Shown piece by piece: positions 1 through 11,185 of a stretch of DNA of 64,000 nt. Position 1 is the stretch's first letter. The number at the start of each line of letters is the position of its first letter. The notes under the pieces are model-generated. The model searched no databases, had not been told where the DNA came from, and saw only the letters and a program-made list of their open reading frames with translations. The stretch is from Syncephalastrum monosporum B8922. Lineage: Eukaryota; Mucoromycota; Mucoromycetes; Mucorales; Syncephalastraceae. The stretch is from the NCBI GenBank assembly GCA_000697355.1, contig JNEN01001161.1, positions 186,001 through 250,000 on the forward strand, written 5' to 3'. Both the position numbers and the translations under genes were made by a program.

Positions 1-407
1 GGGCTCTGAGCTGTTTGGCACGCAAAGCTCAACTGCCGTGTTTAACGACGCGGTGGACCGTATCCGGGCCCATCCTCAGCTATCAGAGGTGATTGGTGAG
101 CCTATCAAAGCACACGGCCAGCCCAGTCGAAGCCGCATGAAGCGAAACAGACGTATCCACCACCGCATCATGGACGACCAGGACGGCAAGACTCACCTCC
201 TCATGCAGTTCTTCCTCGAGGGCTCTGAGAATCAGGGCACGGCCATGGTGGACATGGTCAAGGTACGACCGCACAAGATGAGTAGGGCATACTGGAACTG
301 ACGTGTTTCGTTAGGACGACAAGGGCAAGTGGCAGTACCGACACCTGTTTGTCGACGTGCCCGGCCAAGGATATCCCTCGCAACGCTACTTTGTCGAAGG
401 AGCATAG
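1..407 (+). CDS. TIM21: TIM21-like mitochondrial presequence translocase subunit, 5' partial
   Basis: This is the C-terminal part of a Tim21 homologue. Tim21 is an inner-membrane protein of the TIM23 complex that binds the intermembrane-space side of Tom22 and links import with the respiratory chain. The frame is open from base 2. Exons are 1-262 and 315-407, with a 52-nt GT-AG intron in phase 0. Visible family features are the FNDAVDRIRAHPQL helix, the IKAHGQPSRSRMKRNR stretch, the LLMQFFLEGSENQGTAMVDM core strand and the C-terminal LFVDVPGQGYPSQRYFVEGA. The presequence and membrane segment lie outside the window. The match is by recalled family pattern and no search was run. Confidence 0.85.
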
Positions 408-984
408 CTTCTATAAATAACGCACGCCGGTCGTACGAAGTAATGCAATAAAAGAAACTCTCTCTCGCGAAAGAGAGTCCATGGAACAGCGGCGTGGGCA
501 CGTGGGATGACTATTTTCGACCAAATCTGTCAAGACAACGTGTCATTACAGAAAAAAGAAAAGGATGTCCATGATCCAATCGACATCGTTTGTTATATAA
601 GGAAACGAGGGTCGGGACGCGCACGGACAAAACCTTGCCCCACACGTGTGACGTGCAACCCAAACAACAAAAAAGCTTAACCAACACGATGGCATCATGT
701 CAAGGAGATTAATCAGTAGATAGATATATTAAAGAGGAAGAGAGGAAGAGTGAGAGTGAGAGAGTGAGAGAGGGAAGACACGAAAGAAAAAGAGAAACTT
801 TGGAGAACGATGGGATAAAAAGAAGAAAAAGAGACAGGTAGAAAAAGATAAAAGGGGACGGGCAGGGATTGCATGAATGGCCAATGTATGTCTAGAAGGA
901 AGAGTGTAACAGGACCATGCATAACGCGGCGGCTGTCTCTTCCTCTGAACTGCTTTGCTTGTTCCCTTTGGTAATTTTGGTTGT
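408..984. other. Intergenic, convergent 3' ends
   Basis: This stretch separates two convergent genes. Apart from the poly(A) signal it holds AG/GA-rich simple sequence (about 725-850). I see no coding exon or RNA gene. Confidence 0.6.
447..452 (+). terminator. Polyadenylation signal of TIM21 gene
   Basis: An AATAAA hexamer lies 40 nt after the TIM21 stop codon, a normal place for a fungal poly(A) signal. Confidence 0.5.
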
Positions 985-2909
985 TTACTTGTTGAATGCA
1001 AAACCTCTCTTCTTGGCCGCTTTCTCGGGCGTGATGGGCCGGCCGGACTCGAGACGACGTCTCTTCTCTTCGAGGTCGAGACGCTGCTTCTCCAGCGCCT
1101 CCTTCATCTCTCGGTGACGGGTGTACAGCTCCTCCTCGGACTGCTTCAGCTTGGCCTCCTTTTCTTGGACCTTGGCCTGGAACACGGCGCGCATCTCGGC
1201 TTCCATCTTGGCGAGCTTCTGTTCGTGCGCAAGACGCTCCTCCTCCATCTTCTGGACGGGGTTGACCTCCTTGAAGACCGAAGGGTCCTGCTGAATGCCC
1301 ATGGCTTGGAGCTTCTCAGTACGGTAGTTCTCGTACAGGACGTCGTTCGTGTATTCCTTGAGCTCCTCCATGTGGGTGCGGATCAGCATTTGTCGCAGCT
1401 TGACAAAGTCGCAGTGCTCCTCATTGTCAACCTCAATCACACCCCACGGGTACTTGCGGCCACGAACGCGTTTGCCGTTGACCTCGAATTCCTTGTCCGA
1501 ACCGACGACGGCAAAAGGGATCTTGGACATGATCTCGCGGTTCTCGGCGATCGTCTCCTGGTCGTCGTACTCGTAGGCGGGTGCCTGGTAGATCTGAATT
1601 TTATGGTAGTTGATGTCGGCCAGGATGCGCTGCTTGAACGCAATGACTTCTTCCTCGGTCAGGGTATCGGCCTTGGCGATCACGGGGATCAGGTTGACAC
1701 GGGTATGCAGACGGCGCATGAACTCAATGTCAAGCGGCTTGAGACTGAATATCGAGTAGATGGCGTGAGTAATCATCGCTTATCTTCCGCGTCTATTCAC
1801 TTACGCGTGACCGGTGGGGGAAATGAAGTACAGGCAGGCATGGATACGGTTATCCACCATGCGGCGACGGTTGACACGATTCTCCTGCTCGAGATAGGCG
1901 TCGAAGCGAGACTCGATGTTGTCGAGGATAGGCTTCCAACTGGAAAGCGGATATCAGTATCAATAGAAATGGGCATGTTAAAGTCGTACCTCTGTTCGTT
2001 GTTGACAAAGTCACCGAAACCAGGAGAATCGACAACAGTCAAACGCAGCTTGACGCCATTCTCCTCAATGTCGGCGTTGATGGATTGGATCTCGACGGTC
2101 TGAGGGGTCTCATGCGAGAGCTCTTGGTTCTCTTTGGGAGGGTAGAGCTGGGTGTTGAAGAGGGTGTTGACGAGGGTCGATTTGCCGAGACCCGACTCGC
2201 CTGCATAAACGGGGTCAGTCTCACTCGTGTTTTCTGGATCCTGTCTAAATCTGTATGTATCTCGCTCTCTATCTCGCTCTCTTCAATTCTCTTTTCTGTT
2301 GTCCTGTTTCTCTCGCTTCTCTCTTTACACTCCACTCTTGCTCCCTTTGGCTCCTTTCTTTTTTCCCCGTGCCCCTCCTTCAGTCCCTGATTTTTCAAAT
2401 CCCCCACTCCAACCCCCTGAATCACATAATGGCTTTCGGAGGTTAATCGTTTGTCCGAAGAACGAGGAGGGCAAGAGAGACAGAGAGACAGAGGCAGCAT
2501 GCGTTATATGTATGTATGTGCCTGAAAGCACAGAAATACATCACAGCCAATAGAGAGAGAGGGATAGATATACAGCGGAGAGAGCGAGACAGCCAGAGTA
2601 GAGATACGCGAAATGAAAGAGAAAAAAAAATAGAAAATGGACAACATACCAACAACCATACAGGTGAACTGGAAGCCCTTTTTCACCGACTTGCGGTGGA
2701 CCTGATTGGGCAGATTCGCAAAACCAACGTAGCCTGCAAGCTTCTTGCGCACAACCGTAATCTACATGAGGCGCAATGATGAATAAGAGAAGCACAGCGA
2801 GTGATGTGTGAGTGCCTTACACCAGATGAAGGATTGCCGTTCACTTGGTCTGTGTATCTTGTCAGTCCAGATGATGATGAAGTCATAACAATAAAAACAT
2901 ACCGGACAT
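985..2909 (-). CDS. CDC3: Septin, Cdc3/AspB/Spn1 type
   Basis: Septins are GTP-binding proteins that polymerise into filaments at septa, hyphal tips and branch sites. Six exons join in frame: 2909-2903, 2849-2821, 2761-2650, 2200-1990, 1939-1805 and 1744-985 (417 aa). The P-loop GESGLGKST starts near residue 50 and is split by intron 3. The G3 motif is DSPGFGDF, G4 is AKAD, and the septin element reads [20 protein letters not shown] basic patch ([20 protein letters not shown]) precedes the P-loop, and the last 80 residues form a Glu/Lys/Arg-rich coiled coil. The FNTQLYP and NNEQSWKPI stretches favour the Cdc3 group over Cdc10, Cdc11 or Cdc12. The first exon holds only seven coding bases, and intron 3 (2201-2649, 449 nt) is far longer than the others. 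Confidence 0.92.
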
Positions 2910-3296
2910 GATGTATTATAGATGAAGGAAATAGAATAAACAAAAAAAGGTGAAAGAAGCGATGAGACTTTTTAGAAAGGGAGGAAAGGAGCGAGCCAAA
3001 GAGTAGCAGGAAAAGAAGAAAAAGCGACGAGTTAGGGGGAGTGGATAAGAGAGAGAGTGTGTGGAGCGGTGAAGCAACTAAGTACCAAAAAAAAAGAGAG
3101 AAAAAGAGTAAAGCGTAGGGGCGCGCGCGTTGAAGGGGGGACCCACAGCCAATATGAGTGTTGTGTCTATTAGTGCCTGTGGTAATCATCCACGATCTGG
3201 ATGCCGATGAATGGAAACCTTGTGTTACCTTCAATTGCAGCCTTTCCACTTGTTTCATTTAATGGCTCTTTCTTTTTTGATGATTTTTTTTCTACT
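2910..3296. other. Intergenic upstream of septin
   Basis: Septin promoter and 5' leader on the minus strand. It is AG-rich on the plus strand (about 2940-3110) and no coding segment is visible. Confidence 0.5.
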
Positions 3297-3995
3297 CTAA
3301 TGTCTGTTATGAGATCCCTGGCTGTTCACATTGGTACGTAGTGATATCCGGGTATGCTGCCATGCCACGCTGAGTCCTGCTACGGCGCGCTTCATTGTAT
3401 TGCTCAACGCCTTCTTTTTCTTTTTGGACTTGTTGTCATCTACCAAACTGGTCTCTGACAAGTCATCCGTGTCCGTGCTTGTCGAGACGGAGGAGACTTG
3501 AGGAGACTGGATCCGCTGTTGATACTGTTGCCGTTGCTGAGCCATGCGGACACGCTGCTGCAGCGCCTGTTCTACAACGGAACGCGTACGGGGCGAGGGG
3601 CGTTGTCGTCTGCGTCTTTGTTGATCTTGTTCCGCTATTGTGGCGCGATCGTCAAAAGTTAATATGCTTGCATCATCCCGGGTCGTATGAGTAGTATCCA
3701 CAGTTGCATGTTTATGCAAAGCCGTGGTAGTGCTCGATAGTGATGGAGGATATGTAAGGTAGTACGGCAGAATGATCGGCGGCAGCCGCAACGGATATGG
3801 CAGATACAGTACACGAATGGACACGCGGCCGGTAAAGCTGTCTGTCTTTTGCGTAACCATGTTGAATGATCCCGCGACTTTAACGCACTCAATGACTGTC
3901 GTTGTGGTATTGCAGTGACAACTGGCTGTATTGGGATACTGGAATCCCCGCTTATTCTTCTTCACAATGACCATGATGAGGGTGGACAGTAGCAA
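3297..3995 (-). CDS. Uncharacterised protein, 232 aa
   Basis: I do not recognise this gene. It is one uninterrupted minus-strand frame of 233 codons. The N-terminus has a short hydrophobic run (LLSTLIMVIV) that could be a weak membrane anchor, followed by KKNKRG. The middle is Thr/Ser/Pro-rich, and residues about 125-165 are Arg/Gln-rich and likely helical (EQALQQRVRMAQQRQQYQQR). A Ser/Asp-rich linker leads to a KSKKKKK basic run and a short C-terminal helix. Nothing points to an enzyme. A shorter start at the second Met (MVIVKK) is possible. It lies tail-to-tail with neither neighbour, sharing an upstream region with the plus-strand gene at 4333. A chance open frame cannot be excluded. Confidence 0.5.
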   Translation of the reverse strand: MLLSTLIMVIVKKNKRGFQYPNTASCHCNTTTTVIECVKVAGSFNMVTQKTDSFTGRVSIRVLYLPYPLRLPPIILPYYLTYPPSLSSTTTALHKHATVDTTHTTRDDASILTFDDRATIAEQDQQRRRRQRPSPRTRSVVEQALQQRVRMAQQRQQYQQRIQSPQVSSVSTSTDTDDLSETSLVDDNKSKKKKKALSNTMKRAVAGLSVAWQHTRISLRTNVNSQGSHNRH

Positions 3996-4332
3996 GTAGT
4001 TGAGTAGATAGAAGAGAAAAGTGTTGATAGTGCTGCTCGTCTGAAGAAATGGTTCATTATTATATATCTTATGGACAATGAATCTTGCCCGTTTCCCAGT
4101 ATGGCATAAAATCCAACATGCTGGACGGTCAGTCGTCAGGCTCGCGCATGAAGAAAAAAGAGAGAAAAAAGGACCGATACTGTCACCCGTTCATGCCCTT
4201 TTACTGACCACCCTTTTCATTTCTTTCTCTCCGTGCTTCTCTTATCGCTTTCTCTTTCTCTTTCTCTTTCTGTTTCTCTCTCCCCTTCTTTTCTTCCTTC
4301 ACAACCACGCATATTTTCTTCCATTCCTTATC

Positions 4333-4805
4333 ATGACAGTCAACACCACATCCGCGTCGCTCTACGACTCGCTGCCTGTCCTTGATTCGTGGTATAATAA
4401 ACCCAAGCAGCCACCCTGTCCCAAATCCTCCAATGCGCGACGTCGCTCTTATCAGAAAGCCTTGAAGCGGGTCTCGGGCCAATACCATGCGGTGGATCCA
4501 AACCATAAATACAGCAGCAGGTCTGCTGGTATCCGTCCTGCAGTCTCATTCTCGAGCGAACCGCCCAAAGTGTATACAATTCCTCCCCAGAGCCATGATG
4601 AAAAAAAGCACGGGCAACACAGAGCAAGCAGGAGTACGAGTCTTGGAGGTGAGTTTTGGAATTCGGTGTCTCAAATGAACCGAGGTGAACTGACATGCCG
4701 GTCTCCTATTTTTTTTTTTTTTTGTGTTCTCTCTGTGCGCCCATGCATGCAGTCAAGCTACTAGTGAAGCACTTTTGGCAGGGTAAACGCAAACACTCGA
4801 AATGA
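4333..4805 (+). CDS. Uncharacterised small basic protein, 122 aa
   Basis: Two exons, 4333-4648 and 4753-4805, join in phase 1 across a 104-nt intron (GTGAGT to GCATGCAG, with a T-run). The start ATG follows a long pyrimidine-rich leader (about 4200-4330), common before fungal start codons. The product is rich in Ser, Lys, Arg and Pro, with short motifs such as LDSWYNKPKQPPCPK and RRRSYQKALKRVSG, and it ends in KLLVKHFWQGKRKHSK. No domain is recognised and it has no signal peptide or membrane segment. Evidence for coding is the good splice sites, the closed frame after splicing and the promoter-like leader. Function unknown. Confidence 0.55.
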
Positions 4806-4908
4806 AACGGCGGATTACACGAAATGCCAAGCTGTATATATAAAACGTGTTGCACGTATGTAGATATGTAGTTGTATCACAGAGTTTGGGTGGTCAAAGG
4901 ATGTCGGA

Positions 4909-5410
4909 TTAAGCAGCACGCTTCCGTAATGCCTGCAAGCAAATAAATGATGCCAAAAAGTCAGGAACCTTGGCATGTTACCCCCAAAGCCCCAATCCTT
5001 CTCCTCTCTTCCTTACCAATGCACGCGCAGCTTTTTCATTTGCGGTCGACTTGAGCTTCGATGTATTCAACAGTTTGATATTCCTCCGCAGGTTGTCCTC
5101 GGCTGCTTTCTCCTCTCGTTTTAATGCATCTGTGTCCGTCATGATGAGTTCTTCGTTGCTTGTATCCATTTCCACCCTGAAACCTACCCAGGACGTATTC
5201 TTTCTTCTGCTGCAGCTCCTTCTGCTGCTTTGCACGTTCATGACGCCCATAGCGGATCTCATGCCGGATCTTTTTCAAACCTTGCTTGGTATCGGGCAAA
5301 CGGGTGACAGTCGTTTTCGGTTTCCGTTTGTCAATGGTTTTCTCGGTGTTCTTCTTCTTGGTTGCGTTTAGGATCAGATTCAGCGATTGCTGTGTAAATT
5401 TGGTGGACAT
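4909..5410 (-). CDS. Uncharacterised basic coiled-coil protein, 119 aa
   Basis: Three exons on the minus strand, 5410-5188, 5129-5017 and 4932-4909, join in frame to give 119 aa. The 58-nt first intron (GTAGGT to ACACAG) has no stop in one frame, so the exons look like overlapping open frames. Splicing it restores a single reading frame. The protein is highly charged and helical: KKKNTEKTIDKRKPK near the N-terminus, then YGRHERAKQQKELQQKKEY, then EEKAAEDNLRRNIKLL, ending in ALRKRAA. That composition suits a nucleolar or RNA-associated factor, but this is only inference and no family was recognised. Confidence 0.6.
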
Positions 5411-5979
5411 GGTGGGTATGCGAGAAACGTAAGAAGGAGAAAGGGGAATTAAAATTGTGGCTTGAATACCCGCTGCTTGACATTTGGTCTGCTGATTTTC
5501 ATGCGTCTTCTCGTATTATATCTCGGTCTGACATGTCGTTATACCTGATCGCATCATTCTGGATCATATAAGGTCTGCTTTTCCATCATCTGAATAATAT
5601 TGCCGCAAGAAATGGACCAGATATGCTATGCCAATCCGCATTTGATAGGAAAACTAGAAGGATTCCTTCACACGACATCCAGACAATACCGTTGTAGACG
5701 CCAGGTGAGAACTTGTTTTTACCGGGCTGACTTAATCTCTATTTACAAGCAGAAACCCAGAAAAGAAGAGCAAATACATAGAGAAACCACAACTTGCACG
5801 AAAAGATATCAGAAATTGTTTACAGCGCCTGCTAAAAACCGAGCGGGCTATAAAGAAACGGAGACGTTTGAGACGTTAGCCAATGATAATGTTGCTTGTG
5901 CTCCAGCAGATGAGCCATAGTGAACTGTTTGTTCGGCTCCCTCTCGCGACTCTGAAGATTAAGTCAGAAAGCGAAGCCG
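5411..5979. other. Intergenic, nothing recognised
   Basis: Upstream region of the minus-strand gene ending at 5410. A 106-codon plus-strand frame (5600-5920) starts here but lacks family resemblance or a clear promoter, so I do not call it. Confidence 0.4.
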
Positions 5980-7080
5980 ACCTAAGCCGGTCTTGCCGAA
6001 TGTGAGCTGAAATATTGCAAACTGGAGGTCCGAGATGGCAGTTGGGTTCGTACACTCCTCCACTGTAAAAAAGAATGAGAATGAAAATGAGAAAAACATT
6101 TAATTTCGCACTCCATGTGGCGTTGCTCCAAGTAGACGCAAATTCTTTTTATTTCTTGCTGTGGGAACTGATGCGTACCTTTGCATGCTCTGTACCATTT
6201 TCTCTGATATGAGGATGTAAGTAGCAATGCAAGTCTGACATGATGGCGTCTGCACACTGTTCTGCGTATGTAACTGCTCGTTTTTGGCTAAACTCGTTAC
6301 TTCACCATGGTCCATGGATGGGAGTTCTTAACCAAAACCGCGCACCTCTTTTGAATGACCTTCCTGTAGATGTCCATATGGATCACCTAAGTCGCCATCC
6401 ATCGAGCTCCTTCCTGATGTTGCCTCGGCTAGTGTGCGTGTTTTGTAGTCGCTGTCAAGGAGTAATCAGTACAATTGACCTTAGATATATCTTGTATGCG
6501 GCAGCATTCGATGCTGTTGGTTTGAACGGCCCTTTCTTCTCTCTTTTGCACAATTCTGAACAAAGGTGCCCATGCCTCGTTCACTTTTGATAATGCATAG
6601 GAAGACTTGCAAAAGAAGCTCTTCTGCAGTGCATGATCGTAGCAACCGATCGGCAGCTGAAAAAAAAAGACAAAATATTTAATCGAATACAGTGAATGGG
6701 TTCTTGTATTATCGTTTCATAGCTGATTTGTTCTCTTGACGATACCGACCAGTCCAGACTGCTTTGATGTGTCTTTCTACCCAGCCAAAATTGTCACGGC
6801 GCATAGCTTTTTTCGCTTGAGACAAGCCTTTCTCGTATTGAGTGGAAGTCAAGCCATTGGCAAGCTGTATATGAGCAGTACGAGCCGTGACAAGTTGAAT
6901 AGACTGATATCGACGTACTTTTCGATCTCCAAAGCATCCATGTCAAGCATCATACCCAAAATGTGGAGGATTGCCCAGGCACACAAAACACGGGTGGAGG
7001 CGAGATGAATTGATTGGATGGTATTTTTAATGTCGAATTGCCTGCTGATTGACCTTCCTTTCTGGTTAATTTATGGATTG
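5980..7080 (-). pseudogene. Degenerate coding-like patches, possible gene or transposon remnant
   Basis: Several minus-strand stretches read like protein but cannot be joined into one gene. About 7040-6850 encodes a hydrophobic run (with STRVLCAWAILHILGMM). About 6860-6710, in another frame, includes YEKGLSQAKKAMRRDN and ends in a stop. About 6657-6430 follows a T-run and CAG acceptor-like site and includes LSKVNEAWAPLFRIVQKREE. Stops and frame changes interrupt the series. I could not assign a family, and a decayed transposable-element ORF is one option. The plus-strand readings here look less protein-like. Confidence is low. Confidence 0.3.
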
Positions 7081-7144
7081 TGTGCAACCATGATCTCTTC
7101 TGGGCTTCATCGGCACATCCGCTTTTTATTTTTAACGTACAGAG

Positions 7145-7164
7145 CACACACACACGCACACACA
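7145..7164. repeat. CA-type dinucleotide repeat
   Basis: Short CA microsatellite with one G interruption, in the region upstream of CHS7. Confidence 0.7.
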
Positions 7165-7441
7165 TAGAAAGTTGTCGTGTTCTGTACACATACACTTTTC
7201 TTTTTGTTTACGCCCGCTCGTACATTCCATATACACACATTACATTCATTTTCTTTTTTGTTTCTTTCTTCCCTCTCTTTTATTATTTTACTTCCTCTCG
7301 GTCTGAACTGACTACATTATATTGACTAGCCCCTGAAAACGCGCTACTTTCCCTTTACTTTTTTTTTTCCTTGCCATCCGACCTTCATCTCCTTCTCTCT
7401 TTTCTTACTTATCTTGCGGATCGCTCGATTGACCTGACGCC

Positions 7442-8914
7442 ATGGTCAACATTCAGTTTAGCTTTGAGGCGTTTAAATTCGACGGCATATGTCAGACCGT
7501 CGCTTTACCACTCTGTCCCTTGATGGGCTCCACAGACGGCATTGAACCCGTCTGCTATTCTCGCAATGTCGACTTGGGCGGCAATCTCGTCTTCCAGCCA
7601 GGTAATCTTGTTCATCTGAAATAGACAATACCAAGGCGGCCATATCAGAATGACTGACACGGGGTGATAGCTACGATTATTATCGACGTGGTTGCTATTA
7701 TCATGACGGCCATTATGATTTATCACATCCGGTCAAAATACACTGCTGTCGGTAAGAACACATACACATACACATGCGCAGACGCAAATCATGTTCAATA
7801 TACAAATTGATTGATCGTATATCTCCTCTCCTTTCGGTTACGACTCCTCTCCTTTCGTTAGGCCGCAAGGAAATCGTCCTCTTCTTTTATCTGTACATGA
7901 TCACCGTCTTCCTCGAGATGCTTCTCGTTGGCGATATTATCCCCTCGTCTTCTACTGCTTACCCAGTAAGTATACTTTTTCTTTTTTGGGGGCGCCGGTG
8001 GGTTTATATTTTTTCCGTTTTTTTTCCATTTTTATTTTATTTTGTTACATGACTACGCCTCTGCAAGCCCCCTTTCTTTATGTGTTATTCCTTGTACACT
8101 GTACTGATACATGCATGCATAGTATTTTGCGGCAATCCACGCCGGTCTAGTGAGCGCCACATTCTGGTGTTTACTGATCAATGGCTTTGTCGGTTTCCAA
8201 TTCGCCGAGGATGGCACTCCACTCTCGCTCTGGGTAAGGACAAAAGAACAAACATATGCGTTCTTAAATGCATTTATCCCTTTTAATGTTTATTTATTTA
8301 TGTAAATGTAGTCCCTCCGTATCAGTTCGTTTGTCATTTTCGTCATCGTCTTTGTGATCGCCCTCCTGACTTTCCTCAACATCGGTCCATTCTCCTACTC
8401 CAGCCCCGGCGCACTCTGGGCCTTTTACATCATCATCAACGGTCTCTGCTTCATCGTCTACGTCGTCTCGCAAATCATCCTTGTCGTCAACACCCTCGAT
8501 GACCGCTGGCCCCTCGGTGACATCCTCTTTGGCACCGCCTTCTTCATCTGTGGCCAACTTCTGATGTACATCTTCTCGGTCACGATCTGCGACCAAGTCA
8601 AGCACTATGTAGATGGTCTCTTCTTTGGCACTATCTGCACCCTTCTTGCCGTCATGATGGTGTACAAGTACTGGGACTCGATCACCAAGGAGGATCTGGA
8701 GTTCTCGGTCGGCTCGAAGCAGAATGTATGGGAGGTCAAGGAACTGATGAACGAGGACGAGCTTTCGCAGCAGAGCTACGGCCAGCAACAGCAGCAGCAA
8801 CCTCAGCAGCCTCAATACCCGCCTCAGCATCAGCAGCATCCACTTCCTCCTCCGCCGCCTGGCGGTCCTTATGGCCAGCAGTACCATCAGCAATACGACC
8901 ATCCTCCGTATTGA
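7442..8914 (+). CDS. CHS7: Chitin synthase export chaperone, Chs7 family
   Basis: Chs7 is an ER multi-pass membrane protein needed for folding and ER exit of chitin synthase, so it supports wall synthesis at growing tips. Five exons (7442-7601, 7671-7751, 7862-7965, 8123-8233, 8312-8914) give 352 aa. The N-terminus has the family's luminal part with [17 protein letters not shown] and a third Cys in EPVCYSRN. About seven hydrophobic segments follow, with family-like stretches [30 protein letters not shown] and [13 protein letters not shown]. The C-terminal cytosolic tail is a low-complexity Gln/Pro-rich stretch of about 50 residues ending in HPPY. The start follows a strongly pyrimidine-rich leader. 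The poly-Gln/Pro tail is longer than in yeast Chs7 as I recall it. Confidence 0.92.
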
Positions 8915-9335
8915 TTACCCCATACATCGATATCGCGTATATAACGTTACTTTTTTTTCTCCTTGCTTATTCCTCTTCTCTTCCGCTCTTACTCTCTTCC
9001 TCGTTCTCTTTCTTTCTCTTTGTACTGCACACTATTCAAATCAATCACAGCCCCATTCCACGTCCCATCCATCTCCTCTTACATCTATAGGTTTTCTCAT
9101 AAAATTTCGCATAGTTTGGCAAAAATGAACTTTTTTGTCCAAATGAAGAGACTCTGTCTTCGAGTAATCCACATCGACTTTTATGTTTGATTGCGTTCTG
9201 CAAGATTAGGGCAATGCCTATATAATGATGCCTAACTATCCCAATTGTGACAGAATTTCACATTTTATCAGTATTCAGCGGGGCCTGATCTTGGCGCGCT
9301 TATTTCGTTTAATACTTTTTCCCTTCCTTCGCAAA
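8915..9335. other. Intergenic between CHS7 and GLO3
   Basis: CHS7 3' region followed by the GLO3 promoter and leader, which is pyrimidine-rich at 8940-9080. No separate gene seen. Confidence 0.5.
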
Positions 9336-10796
9336 ATGGAGCAGTCGCAGCCAATGGCCAGCAAAGCTCAGGCTGCCCAAGTCTTTAAGCCTCTGCTACA
9401 AAACAGATATAACAAGGTAACAACAAATGGGAAAGTGGGCATGTAAACCTATCAATCGTTTTGACATGGTTATATCTTCGAAAGGCGTGCTTTGATTGTC
9501 ATGCCAAAGGGCCGACATGGGCATCAGTGACATTTGGCATCTACATTTGTAACGATTGTGCATCATCTCACCGCAATCTCGGTGTTCATATCAGCTTTGT
9601 AAAGTAAGGTGAGAGCAGGCTGGGAGGGAAGAAACAGGAATTAATAAAATATGTACAATATGTAAGGTCAACGACACTCGACGCATGGACAGAAGAGCAA
9701 CTGGAGACAATGCAGTGTGGCGGTAACCAGAACGCTGCCAAAGCATTGGAGCGTGTCGCCCACATCAAGGACCTCTATTCGAAATACACGAGTCGACCCG
9801 CACAGCAGTATAAGCAGGCCTTGCAGCAACGACGGGCGCAGCCAATCGAACATAGTCAGAATGACAACGCAGCACCCTTGATTGACTTGCAGCACCAACA
9901 AGATATTGATTTACTCGGCTCTTGGGAAGACGCGATGCCACCGCCTGCATCCGATGCACAGCCGTCTGTGTTTGATCCAGTACCACCTGTCCATGAGCCT
10001 TCCAAGCCAGCAACGCCTGCATCGATGCCTTACGGACGGAAAAAGAAGGCACCGTTTGCGACCAAGACGTCCGGCATCCGCAAGGCTGAGGCAGGTACCT
10101 TCAACTACGAAGAAGCCGAGGCATGGGAACGACGGCAGCAGGAGGAGGAAGAGAAGAGGGAAGAACAGCCTACGCTAAAAGAGGAAAATGGCTGGAAACG
10201 CTTTTCAGCAGCGCAGCAACCACAGCCCATGGCGCGGCCCATGCCGAGCCGACTCATGTACCAACCTGAGCCGGCCGAACCAGAGCGTCCCACGGCCGCA
10301 GTAGATGAAGCAGAAGACCGGCTCGGTATGGGACGCGCCAAGGGATGGCAGAAAGCCAATCCCAGCGAACGACGGTCGGCCCCACAGCTGCGTGAAGAGA
10401 CCGAGGTGACGTTTGCGCGCGACCGGTTCGGCAATGCCAAGGCCATCTCGAGCGACCAATACTTTGAGCGCGGCGACTATGATCCGCATCGGGCGGCAGA
10501 GAACAGTGCACGCCTAGCCAACTTTGCCGGTGCGACAAGCATCTCGAGCGACCAGTACTTTGAGCGCGAACGACCAGTGGAGGACGACATGGCTGGCGGC
10601 TATGTCCGTGGCACGGGCTCCTACCGATCCAATCGGTCATCTTCCTCTAACTCAAACCCCTGGTCCAAAAAACTGTTGTCAGCCGCGAGTAAGGGTGCTA
10701 CCAAGGTAACATATTGAAGCAACAGGAATGGGATCATGGGCTCTAATGGATGTGTAGTTACAACGTGCACTGGCCGATATGGAGCGCCGTGCGTAG
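9336..10796 (+). CDS. GLO3: ADP-ribosylation factor GTPase-activating protein, Glo3/ArfGAP2-3 type
   Basis: Glo3 stimulates GTP hydrolysis on Arf1 during COPI retrograde transport from Golgi to ER. Exons are 9336-9416, 9485-9603, 9667-10705 and 10758-10796 (425 aa). The ArfGAP domain spans residues about 10-130, with the CFDC...CNDC zinc finger and catalytic arginine in SSHRNLGVH, followed by [10 protein letters not shown]. The middle is Gln/Glu/Pro-rich and unstructured. The Glo3 regulatory motif is present twice as [10 protein letters not shown] and [10 protein letters not shown] near residues 340 and 370. This repeat separates Glo3/ArfGAP2-3 from Gcs1/ArfGAP1. The last exon adds only [12 protein letters not shown]; without splicing, the frame would end a few codons later in the intron. 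Confidence 0.92.
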
Positions 10797-11185
10797 TGAG
10801 CTTCACTCTCTTTATTTTATTTTTTATTTTGTCTTCTTTCTTCTCCCTTCTTTCATTAGATCTAGTAATGACGACGGAATGATACCAGCCTTAGAAATTG
10901 TACACACTCTCATACTCACTCACTCACTTATCCACAAATCTGCTACTTTATCCCTCATCTTCCGGCAACCGCACCACTATCGCCCCTTCTGATATCTATG
11001 GCACACAACGTTAACAGCACTGTTAGATCATGATTTATCTATGATTTAACATGAACCCTGAATGCAACAACAAACGAAAGAGAGAAAGAGCGAGTGCGAA
11101 AATGCTATAGAACAGGAGGAAAGAAAGAGAGGAAGGAAGAGGTGGAAAGGAGAGATACTAATAATGATAATCATGTAATGATAAA
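10797..11185. other. Intergenic, convergent 3' ends
   Basis: Space between the convergent GLO3 and glycosyltransferase genes. It contains AG-rich simple sequence (about 11070-11160) and no coding signal. Confidence 0.5.

Noticed and set aside
955..2103. 382-codon plus-strand open frame opposite the septin gene
   Set aside because: It runs antisense through septin exons and two introns. The septin reading is supported by motifs, splice sites and family fit; the antisense protein is Leu/Val/Asp-rich with no domain.
5130..5187. Apparent frameshift in the small minus-strand gene at 4909-5410
   Set aside because: A 58-nt intron with GTAGGT donor and ACACAG acceptor joins both open frames exactly, so no sequence error or programmed shift is needed.
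5600..5920. 106-codon plus-strand frame
   Set aside because: No family resemblance, promoter or splice support; likely chance.
7145..7164. CRISPR-like or direct repeat arrays
   Set aside because: Only simple dinucleotide microsatellites were found here and elsewhere; no spaced repeats, as expected for a fungal nucleus.
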